Source: Undaria pinnatifida
Lineage: Eukaryota > Sar > Phaeophyceae > Laminariales > Alariaceae
Reading direction: 5' to 3'
DNA: 64,000 bases
Assembly: GCA_012845835.1 (NCBI GenBank)
Contig: JABAKD010000005.1
Location: forward strand, 3,829,655 to 3,893,654
Shown: one piece after another, positions 24,901 to 36,600 of the stretch
Layout of the letters: each line of letters opens with the position of its first letter
Numbering within the stretch: position 1 is the first letter of the stretch
Program-made: the position numbers and the translations under genes
Notes under the pieces: generated by a model
The model's database searches: none
Seen by the model: only the letters and a program-made list of their open reading frames with translations
Told to the model about the DNA's origin: nothing

Positions 24901-27610
24901 ATCACCCCAACGCGACTTCGAAGACGTTTGTTCCGAGCAAACCCGATCAACAGTCGCCCAAAACACGACTTCGAAGACGTTTGTTCCGCGCAAACCCGAC
25001 GAACAGTCGCCCGAAACATGACTTCAAAGCCGTTTGTTCCGCGCAAACCCGATCAACAGTCGCCCAAAACACGGCTTCGAAGACGTTTGTTCCGCGCAAA
25101 CCCGACGAACAGTCGCCCGAAACATGACTTCGAAGGCATTTGTTCCGCGCAAACCCGATCAACAGTCGCCCAAAACACGGCTTCGAAGACGTTTGTTTCG
25201 CGCAAACCCGACGAACAGTCGCCCGAAACATGACTTCGAAGACATTTGTTCCGCGCAAACTCAACCAGCAGTCAACCGAAACATGACTTCGAAGACATTG
25301 GTTCCGATCAAACCCGACCAACATCAGTTCTCCGCAGAAAGTCCTAAAACAGAAATATGAGCGAAACAAGTTGCGATGCTAATCGATAGTGCCACAATTT
25401 TGAAGCTCAACCCGGTCAGGAACGTTTGCCCCCCCCCCCCAAAAAGCGGGTGTTCTATGTATGATACATTATTGTGTTTTATCATAGTGGACGAAACTAG
25501 TCCTAACCCTAACCCTGGCCCTAGCCCATACGAGATATACCGATGAAGACCCCCTAGTGACGTCAACTGGAGTGAAATGGTTGAAAATACACAAATAATG
25601 TGTATCTGTGCAAAAAAGCGCAAGCCCTTACCCTATACTAACCGAAAGTTGCCACCACCTTAAGGAGCTCGAAACCGGCCAGGAACGCTCTGCGCGAAAC
25701 AGTGCAGCTAATGCAACCGACCTGAAACTTTTGGCGCGAACAGTACAGACCCTCTACCGCGCAGAGGCGAAAAAGACGCGTGCTACGATAGAGGTGCACC
25801 ACTTTGTTTTTTCTGAGGTCCCCCTCACTCTGGGAGGTTAAGACACCTTTCCCAAAAACACCGTTTTTTTGGAGAAAAAGTAAAACTGCACTACCGGATC
25901 AAAAATCTTATGGCCTCCTTAAGCACACAACAACAATCACGCCATAAAATCGCCTGTTTCCGACGATTTTGGGTCAAGGAGCCCCCGTCAGTCAGAAACT
26001 ATTAACGCCAAAAAACGGTATACCTCTAGCGTAGCACGTGAAGCGTGCTGCGATAAGAGGTACACCCCTTTGTTTTCTTTCAGGTTCCTCAATTTGGGAG
26101 CTTGAGACAACCCTCTCCCCAAAAACTGACTTGGAGTAAAAAATAAAAACTGCTACAAGCACCGGACGAAAAAAATTCCCATGGGGCCAAGATACACCAA
26201 CGAAAATCATGCAAGAAAAATGGCCTATTATTTTTTTTTTCCGACGATAGTATTAATAGGTTAAGGAGCCCCGTCATTCAGAAACCATTTTCGCCAAAAA
26301 AAGGTATACCTCTATCGTACCATGCGTCAGAAGCCGTGTAGAACCGCACCATTTGTCTTACTGAGGGCCCGCACTTGAGGAGGTTTGTACCCTACGCGAA
26401 AACTGATTTGGAGAGCAAAAACAAAAGTGATATCGTACCCCCCCCCCCCCCCCCCTTCCGATGAACGATCTCATGACGCAAAAATATCGCCAAAAAAATA
26501 AGGATTATCTCGAAATTTCCGACGACTTTGGGTTATGAGGAGGGTTCCCCTTCCCCGTCATTTCCAAAAACGTGAACGCTCTCATGGGTCTAGGTAAGGT
26601 ATACGAGGCAACCATATTGCCCCCCCCCAAAAAAGAAAAACTTGATAGTAAAAATTTCCGACGATTTTGGGGTGGTATAACCTCTGACTGATTCTTACTA
26701 CGATAGCCCCCCCCCCCCCCGAACCAGCGATTTTCTTTTAACGAACGCTGCATGGCTGCTCGAGACGAGGAAATATGCCACGAAGAAAGTATCTTCATGT
26801 ATTTCCTTGGTTCGCAAAGGATTGTATCGAATGATGACATCGGGGTTGAAAGGGGCACAGCGTATCTCGGGAGACACCACCGGGAGCTGGTTTTCAAAAC
26901 CGGCGATTTTGTTGAAGAAAAGTTGGGGGGGCTAACGTAGTAAGACTCCTCTCCCTATACAAATTCCACTTAGTTTTGCACCTAAAACGGGTCAAGGAGG
27001 GGGTTAAGGAGCGACGTCGTTCAGAAAACGTTGCAGAAAAGAAATTGCTGCCTCCATCGCCGCATGCGTCGGTCATTTTCCTTGCCGTAGGTGGTATGGA
27101 GTAGCTGTGGCAACTACGTGGGCTTAGTGAGACGGGATAATGTCTTTAGCAGCGATTTACAGTCACGGCAACCACGCCACCGCCAGCACCACCACCACCA
27201 CCACCACCACCACCGCCAACCCCGCCAACACCACACCGCCGCCGTCCGCAATGTTTTCGGCAGGGTGGGAAAGGGGGGTCGGGGCGGCAGTCGATGTCGA
27301 TCCACAACCCCGACCCGGCGAGGCAGGCCCGGATAGAAGCCGCCAAGGCGAAGCGTCAGCGGGCGATCGAGTACGGGAACAGCGCGCTGAAGGCTACGGT
27401 TCGCGAGGGAAATTTGAAGGATCTCAAGAAGCAGGTGCGCGTGTACAAAACAGAACGACTGCTGTTTTGGCTGGATGCAAATTTTGTTTTTGGTCCCTTT
27501 TTGTGGTGCCACGCACTGGGAGCCGAATCGCGTAAGGGCGGGCCGGCTTGTCTAGGGTGTCCTTGGACAGAACTGCCGCTGGGTAGCGGTAGCTGGGGGG
27601 GCGAGGGCTT

Positions 27611-27647
<37 letters not shown>

Positions 27648-30600
27648 GGTTGTGGTTGTTGTTGTTGTTGTTGTTGTGGTTGTTGTTGTTGTTATTGTGG
27701 TTGTTGTTGTTGTTGCTGTTGTTGTTGCTTGCCTTGGTCATTTGAACATCGACCGCGCATCTTTTTCAAGACAGAGCACCGTTCCTACTCCTTACAGAGA
27801 CACCCCCGACATTTTGGGCTTTCAACACGATCCTTAACTTTTATCTCCTTGCTGCTTCGTGTTGCCGGGGGGGGGGGGGGTGTACGAAATTAGCGCATCA
27901 TGGCCGTAGTCGTACGGGTGGGGAGGGGAGGGGGGTATTAGATTGGTGCTCACAAGCCTCGCGAACAACTGCCGCATTCCACTGATGAAGCACCCTTGAC
28001 CACAACAGCTATACCCCCCCCCCCCCCCCCCCCCTTCCCCCTCCGCCCTCTCGCGCTGGGTGGTGCGCCAGAATTTTCTGAGCTCCTAGCGTTGAGGAGC
28101 TCAATATCTCGCCCGGAACACGATTTCGAAGGCATTCGTTCGCGCAAGCCCGACCAACCCTGCCATGATCTAGTCCCGAAACAAATTCTGCTCGTAAAAC
28201 TATCATGCTAGCCTATAGTTCACACACTGACGCGTGCTTACGATGATAGAGGCGAACCACTTTTTTTTTTTTCTGAGGTTCCTTAATTCGGGGGAGCTTC
28301 AAGACGCTTTTTCTTTTTGGAGCAAAGCACAACTGCTACCTGATGAAAACAAAAATCCCATGGCCTAGGTACGCAACGAGAATCACTAAAAAAAAAGAAA
28401 AACAAATGGCCCATTCTTTTTTTTTCTCCGACGAGTTTGGGTCAAAGAGCTCCGTCATGCAGAAAACATTTACGCCAAAAAAAGGTATACCTCTACCGGT
28501 CCGAAACCTTTGCCCCCCCCCAAAAAAATATTCCAACCCTTGCCCCGGGATGACTCACTAGCAGAACCTTATTGATATTGGGGTCCTTGGTCAAAACCGC
28601 TGACATAGTACGCCTCCGCCTTCTTCCGTCGCCGTCCGGGCTTACGCCGTGTTTGGCCTCTTCCCTTCCCTGCCCACCCACCCACTCATCCACCCACCCA
28701 CCCAGCCCGTCCCACCAGGCGGCCTCCCGCCCCGTCCTGAAACAACGGAATATTAGTCCGTCGCTTCGTCCCTCGTATACAGCCCCCCTCGAAGATGGAT
28801 TTATTTTTTCTATTGTAAGTCCTCGAGTCATTAATAGTACCAGTGTGAGCTAATGAATGGTTTCGCCCCCCCCCCCTCCCCCCCTCCCCCCTCCCTCTTT
28901 TTTTTTTTTTTATTCCCTGAGTTGTTAATAGTGCCAGTGTGAGTTAAGGAATGGTTTCAACCCCTTGGACTTGTACTCTTTCTTTCGTTTGGATAAAAAA
29001 AATACACACACATTGTTTTTTTTTTGGCAGATTTTGGCGGACTTCGTGAGCACGATCGGGTGCGACCGAGCGACCCTCATGTTTGTGGACACGCCTAACC
29101 AGGTGGGTGAGGGCAAAAAGGGTTTCCAATCGTCCGGGGGGAGGGGGTGAAGGAAGAGGGGGATGAGGGGGGGAAGGGGAGGAGGGGGAGCGGAGAGGGG
29201 GGAGAAAAGAGAGAGGAGGGGGGCAAGGCGACGGGGGAGGGAAAAGGTGGAGGAGGGAGGAGGGGGGATGCGTAAGGCGGGGGGGGGGGGGGTGGAGGGG
29301 GGCAGGGGGGTAGAGGAGGAAGAGGAGGAGGGAGGGTGGAAGGGGCCCCTGTGTTGCTTCGCACACAAGAAGTATTTTTTGTAGCTGGATCTACGATGGA
29401 AACCACACGTGGAATCACCTCTACCTCGTTTTTTTGTTGTGCCAGATTTCACTATTCTGCCCTAACTCCAGCCTCACCCACTTAATCAAAAAGTGCACCA
29501 CCCTGCGATGGACCTTTTGATTCTCTCACTTCAGAGTGGCAAAAAAAGTGGCAGCAGTTTGCGTGCCCGCTAAGGACCGTGGCAAGTGTCGCCGAAGTTA
29601 CAAAGTGTGGTTCCAGGTCGTTGGATTTTCTCTTTCTCATGCTGGTGGCCAAGTCATTTTTACTGGTGTAGCTCTATAAGCACTCCCCGTGTCGTCGGAC
29701 GTACGAGTATTTTTTTTCTCATACGGTTAGTTGTTTTGTGATCTAGCGCTACCACACTACAACGCAGTGGTTTTCGTCCAATAGGTATTTGTATTTTGAA
29801 GGCGCACACGTCTTAAGCCGATTGCAGCGTCGGTGACAAAAACAAAAAAGACCACCCCCACCCTGCAATAGCTTCCTTGCCTGTATACACGAGCATACGG
29901 CGAATCTTACGCGGTAACAAACAAGGATCCCACCCCCCCTTCCCTCCCACTCCACTCCCTATCCGCCCTGTTGACGCCCGCTTATTTTAGGAACTGTTTT
30001 TCTTTGACGGAAACACGAGAATTTCGTTCCCGCTTCGGAAAGGAATAGCCGGACATTGCGCGGCGACTGGCGTCGGCTTGATCGTTAACGATCCCTACTC
30101 GAATGAACACTTCAACGCCCAGGTGAGAAAGGGCGCCACGTGGGCGAATTCTACGCTAGAGACACATAACCACACTTTTTTCCCGACGCTTCCCCTCGAA
30201 GTGCCAAAGTTGTAACCTTTTTGGGAGTTGATTATATCTTGATTTTATTATAGCGACCACAGAAAAACGACGATTGCGACGTTTTTCGAAGAGTATACGA
30301 GTAGTAGCGCGAGCGCGCGCGCAAGCTGTACGAGTAGGACCATGCTCCCTGCACCCGTCCCGTACGAGTCAGTCTTTGCGTTGTTGTCGCCGTTCCGACG
30401 CGAGTTTTTTCCATCGCCATCCAGCAGCGGCTGATGCCGTAATCGTCAATTTTTCCCTCTGAGGGTCTCGGAGGGTTTATTAGCCCCTTCACGACTGAAA
30501 GCGAGTTATAACCCCTTCACGGCTTAAACCCCGTTCACGACTGGAAGGGGTTATAACCCCATTCACGGCTGAAAGCGAGTTATAACCCCTTCACGGCTTA

Positions 30601-33600
30601 AACCCCATTCACGACTGGAAGGGGTTATAACCCCATTCACGACTGAAAGCGAGTTATAACCCCTTCACGGCTTAAACCCCATCCACGACTGGAAGGGGTT
30701 ATAACCTCATTCACGACTGGAGAGCCCCCTTTTTTGTGGGACAATTTACGTGGAATTAGTATAGGGACAGATTTTGGGGCTCTAAAGGGGTTAAGCCGAT
30801 AGCACATGCATGCTACGGTAAAGGCACTCCTCCTGACTTGAAGATCTCACGGGTCCCCAAAAAATTGTTCTCGAGCAAAACGGAAGGCAAGAGCTACCCG
30901 ATGACCCAAGCCCATGGCCTATAGGTAGACAACGCAAAACGTGCGGAAAAAAAACCAAAAAAATCAGACGATTGCGGGTAAAGGTGGGCCGGCTACCTGT
31001 CATGCTCGCGAAACAGTTTTGACCAAAAAGGGCTGCATCGCTACTACGAATCGTAGCACGAGTTTGATAGCTGCAACTGGCGACACATTCTCTACGTCAT
31101 AGAGGTGCAGCATTTTTTTTTCGTTGTGTCACGTGAGGACAGGAGGTTTTATGATCGAGACTCCTCCAAGAAAACCGAATTGGAGAAGAAAAGTAGAACT
31201 TGCGACCGGATTGAAAGATATTCATGGCCTAGGCAGACAACGAAAATCGTGCAGAAAAGGACCAAAATTCCGACGATTTCGGGCTAAGGTCTCTCCCTAT
31301 ACTAACTTCAAGTAATTTTTTCCCCAGAAGGGTTTCCGGTTGTGAAGGCGTTAAGGAGCCCCCCGTCATTCAGAAACCGCTTTACGCCAAAAAAAGGTAT
31401 ACCTCTATTGCAGCCCGCGTCAGGGGTGCGGCAGTTGACCATGGACGTAGGGTATGTGGCAGGGAGCTGAGGCAGTGTGCGACGCTCCAGCACGGAGCAT
31501 CACCTTTCCATTTTTCTGCCTGCTTTCGCGCATCCCTTCTATAATCTTCGCACTTTTTCTTTCTTTTACTACTCCCTCCCTGGACGTAACTCAGATCCGG
31601 GGTCACCAAGCAGGCTCTTCTCTCCCCCCCCCCCTCCCCACTACTGCACGCGCCTTCATTTTTTTATCGCCTGTGTTCCCGACCGACTACGAGAGCCTTG
31701 ACAGACGCGTGCTATGATAAGAGGTAGCAGTTTTTCGGTATTTTGTTTTTTTTTAAGTGACGGGCATGGGCTCCTTAACCCCTTTAGAGCCCCCGAACCC
31801 CTCCCTATACTAAAGCCAAGTAAATTTGTCCCCAAAAACGGGTTTCCAGTTGTAAAGGCGTTAACCCGTCTTAACCCTCCTTAACCCAAAATCGTCGGAA
31901 CGAATTCCATTCTTGTTTTCCAATACGCCTTTTTTATTGTATGCCTGTAGGCCGTATCGTACATATGTGGTTTTGTTTCATCGGGTTGAACTTTCAGGTC
32001 TACTTGAAAAAAAAAAAAAGTTTTTTTGGGTAGATGTATACTGTTAACAGTATAGAACTCCTCATCAGGTCAGAGAACTCAGAAAAAGAAAAAAACCATG
32101 GTTGGTGCGCACACCTACCGTTAGCATGTGTCGACATGGCGTATTGTTACCGTTCATGAGAGAACTGACAACAATATGTCATCTCTACGGCATGGCTCTT
32201 GTCGATAGCTTCCTCGTCCGCGTAGAGCACTCCACCACACCGACCCATCCCCCCGTTTGGCTGCCACGCCCCTATTTCGCCGACACAACACCAACGCGTC
32301 TGACACCCAACGTATTGTACGTCATTCCTGCCCCCGCTTTCTCCTGCTGCTTTCTGTGCTTTCCCGTGCGACAGATCGACAAGGACACCGGCTTCTTGAC
32401 GAAGAACATGCTCTGCGCACCCATCAAGGTACCCCCCCCCCCCCCCTCCCCCTCCCCCCGCCCTCTCGGGATGCCTGCCTGGTCGATGAAAACCCGACGT
32501 GCTCCGTCCGTCCCGAGATTGTAGGGGATGCGAGGGTCTATGGTCATACGACTGCGACTATGCATGAAATGAGTACCCACTCCTGCAATAGAAGCGTTTT
32601 CATTCCCGGCAAGAGTTGCCGTAAGTCATCCCCAGCTCATGATCTAGAGAGTTAGGGGCGGACAGATTGTTGAGTTATACTATTTATTTATTTATTTATT
32701 TATTTTTTTTTCATCCTCCGGCGGATGGGGAAAAATAAAGCTTTAGCTCACCACACTTCCACGTATTTTCATACGCGTCGTGTGTCGATTTAACTCAGTT
32801 GCTTTCGCAGCCCAACGCTAGCTGGCGCACCCTTCGGGTATACTATTGAATAAAAATATTTGTAACGACGTCAGCTGTGGGTGAATTCGACGACTTATCT
32901 AGATAGTTAGGGGCGGACAGATTGTTGAGCTATACTATTTGATGAAAATATTTGTAACGACGTCAGCTGTGAGTGAATTCGACGACTTAGGGTCGATACT
33001 CATCTCTGCAAGCTGCGTACTGAATCGATCGCCCGTCTTTAGTAAGCTTCATAAGTCAAAACCCAACACAAGATTACGTTGGATTTTGTTACCTATCATG
33101 TATAACTAATTGGCATACTATTATTTGTACGACCCACAGATGGTATTTTTTTCCGAGCGAGATCTCTGTGACACGGCTCGCTCCTGCGCACATGTTTAGC
33201 CACCGATGAGATCTGTGCGGTACGGCTCTTTACACAATGTTTCGTGGCGGAAGATGTAGGATCTATATGGTCTATTTACGGAGCTCCATCGTTCGCAGGA
33301 TGAAGTCGCACAAAAAGGAAAGCATCGCCACCTTTCAGGAGAGCGATCCTGCGCTATGACGACTGTGTTCGATTGAGGCTCTGTATACCTGGTAAAACCG
33401 GCTAACAAAATAATATTGAGTCAAAACGACATCAAACAAAGGTGGGTGCTGTTTTTTGCCCTCCTTTTTCTTCTTTTGATGATTCATCCAGCTACCAGTG
33501 GACCTCTGTAATATATCATGCTTTGTCGAATGGCATCTGAATGTCACGGCTCCTGCTCACAGGGCTTCTTTCAGGATGGGATCTGTAGGATCTATCTGCA

Positions 33601-36600
33601 CGATATCATACGGCTCTTGCACAACACCTCATTGAAGGAAAATTTTCTGTAAATATCATCTGTAGATGATCTGTCCGTTGTATGTGGCATGTGATCAAGG
33701 CTACGGCACGGGGATACCTCCCTTGTTCAACCTCCGCCATGACCACTTTTCACGAGTGACTGTGTCTCACTGACAACAAACACTCCAGGCGATGTGGTGG
33801 CGCAGCGCAGCTTACCATCCCATTTGCGGATTCACATGGCAAATTTTTTTCCACAACGCGAACATCACGAAAGCGTAAGGTCTTAAAAAGGGACACGGGG
33901 TTCACTCGTTCACTCGCGCGAGCCACCCCGAGCCACCGTAAAACTTTTCCCCAAAAGTGACCCCCCCCCCCTGCCGCGGTCTTGTTGGTGTTCGCGGGCC
34001 GCCCCAGTGACAGCGGCTGCAATGCGCGGCGGGACGCAAGCATCGAACGAAGAAAATATTGGCACCTGACGGCCGCTCGCGCGCGGAAACAACCCCGGGA
34101 TGATGCCCTCCCAACCCTCGCGACCCGACCCCCAACCCCTCCCCCCAAACCCCCATTCCTCTATAGGAGTAAGAATGGCGCTCCGCCTGGAAAGGAATGC
34201 GTGGTCAATGGTCGAATGACTAAGGCAATCAACGAATGAATAGCAACAAAAGGGTACCCCCCCCCCCGCCCTCCCAACCTCCAACCCCGCCTCCCCCTCC
34301 CCGTCATCAGACTACGGCCATGCAAGAACATCGAGTACACCCTCCCCCCTCCCCGCACACCCACCACCCCGCTCTAACCTCCAATTCACATCTCCCAATA
34401 CCCAACCCTACCCCACCGATCAGCTACCTTCCCCCCAATCAGAAAGAAGATGGTAGAAGCAAAACAGTTTGTATGTGGTATATGGAAGAAGCGTAATGGC
34501 CGCCCAAATGTTGGAGGTGTCTCTGTTGGTAGCAAAAACGCTGCTTCGTTCCCAATGGGATGGGTCCTCAATGGCCAAAGGGCTAAGGCAAGCAACAAAT
34601 GAGCACCCCCTCCCCCCGTCCCGTCTTCCCTTCCCTCAACCCCCTCCCCCGCCCGCCCCCCCCTCGAATCTTCGACCCCTCCCCCTGCAATGCAATGATG
34701 TCCGTCTTCCCCCCAACCACCCTTTTCAACTCCCTCCGCGCGTGCGTCGCCACACAAACAAAAAACAGTCGCGGAGAGGCGGCAACGTTGTGGCTGTCCT
34801 GCAGATGATAAACAAGAAGGGCGATAAGGACTTCACTGAACAGGCAAGCTTTTCAGCACTCTTTTTTGGTATGGTTTTGTGTTTTTTTGGTGCGTTTGAG
34901 TGCTTTTCTGGTATGATTTTTTTTTTTTTTCTTGTGGGTTTGAGTGCTTTTCCGGGCGCGTTGGTATTTAAAGTTTTGTCCGTTTTTTGGTGTGTCGTTG
35001 TTGTTTTCGTCGGTTTAGTGTAGATTTGTGTGAGGTAAGGTTGTGGCTGTCCTGAAGATGGTAGAAAACAAAGGGGATGAGGATTTCGCTAAACAAGCCA
35101 GCGTTATTCTGTGATTTTGTGCATTTTTGTCGATTTTTGTGCGTTTTTGAGCAATTTTGTGTGTTTTGTTTAATTTTTGTACGTTTTTTTGTGTATTTTT
35201 GGGTGGGTTTCCGTTTTGGGGGTTTACGGTTCGAGGTGGTGACATTGCAGCTGCCCTCCGGTTGGTAAACACGAAGAGGGGTCACTATACTACCGAACAG
35301 GTGATTTTGGAGTTATTTTCGGTATGATTTTGTGCGTTTTCGTGTGTTTTTGTACGTTTTGATGCGCTTTTTGTTTGGGTGCATCTTTGTTATTTTTCGT
35401 TTTCGTTTTCATCGTCGTTTTCCTTTCAAGGTGGTACCGTTGTGGCTATTGTGCAGATGGTGAAGGTTGTTGTGCAGAAGGTAAATGAGAAGGGGTATCA
35501 AGGAAGGATTTCACCAAACAGACGGGGTCTTGAGTGATGGTTCGTACGGTAGTGAGAGCTTTTGTGCATTTTTGGACAGGTTTTGGTGCGTTTAGTGGGC
35601 GCGTTCTCGGGTGTATCTTCGTTATTCCCGGTTTTTCTTCTTTCCTTTCGCCTTCATGTCGAGGTGGCATCGACGTGGCTAATCCTGCAGATGGCAAAAA
35701 AAAAAGAGATGAATCGGGCCTTCACCGAGCAGGCGACTTCGTGTTAGGTCCATATGCAGCAGCAGGAGGAGGAGTTGGTATTGTCCCGAGGGGCTTTAAA
35801 CCCACAATCGTCGGGTTTTCGTTCCTTTTTTTGTGGTTACAGCTTTTTGTTCTATATCTGCTACTAGGTCATGGGATGAGTTTCGTTGATTACCTACGAT
35901 TAATAGCAGGCCATGGGATATTGTAATGTTCATCTGGTGGCAGTTTTATTTTGCCCCCATTTCAGTTTTTCGGAGGCATCCGAAACTCCTTAAGTGAAGA
36001 GGGCGTACGAAAAAAAGATGGCGCGCCTCTACCGTGGCATGCGTCTGAGGAGCCTCAGAACAACGGCCTCGGAAAAACAGCTTCAGAAAAAGAGCCTCAG
36101 AGAAACAGCCTCAGAAAAACCGCCTCAGAAAACAGTCTCAGAAAAAAAGCCTCAGAAAAGTGGGTTTAGAAAAAATCCTAAAAAAATTGGCTTCCGAAAA
36201 ACAGCCTCAGGAAAGCAGCCTCAGAAAAACGACTTCAGAAAAACAGCCTCGGAGAAACAGCCTCAGAGAAGCCGCCTCAGAAAACGGCTGCAGAAAAAGG
36301 CTTCAGAAAAAAGCCTCCGAAAAATGGCTCAAGAAAAACAATCTCAGAAAACAGTTTCAGAAAAACAGCCTCAGAGAAACCGCCTCAGAAAACAGTCTCA
36401 GAAAAAAAGTCTCAGAAAAACAGCCTCAGAAAACGCCTCAGAAAACAGTCTCAGAAAATCAGCCTCCGAAAAACAGCCGCAGAGAAACCTCCTCAGAAAA
36501 CAGTCTCAGAAAACAGCCTCAGAAAAACAGACTCAGAGAAACCGCCTCAGAAAAACGACCTCAGGAAAAAATCCTCAGAAAAAGAAAAATAGCTTCAGAA

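Noticed and set aside
24905-25337. CRISPR-like regular array
   Set aside because: Units are contiguous with no unique spacers and sit inside a eukaryotic MITE.
27424-27741. Asn-rich minus-strand ORF
   Set aside because: Translation of the CAA array at a LINE tail.
28925-29452. Proline-rich minus-strand ORFs up to 175 codons
   Set aside because: Antisense of a purine tract adjacent to GAF exon 7.
33750-34148. 132-codon minus-strand ORF
   Set aside because: GC-rich with three overlapping open frames and no domain; not distinguishable from chance.
35034-35732. Mutually exclusive alternative exons of the Dscam kind
   Set aside because: The four extra copies lack acceptors in the required phase, three lack GT donors, and two are frameshifted; relics fit better.
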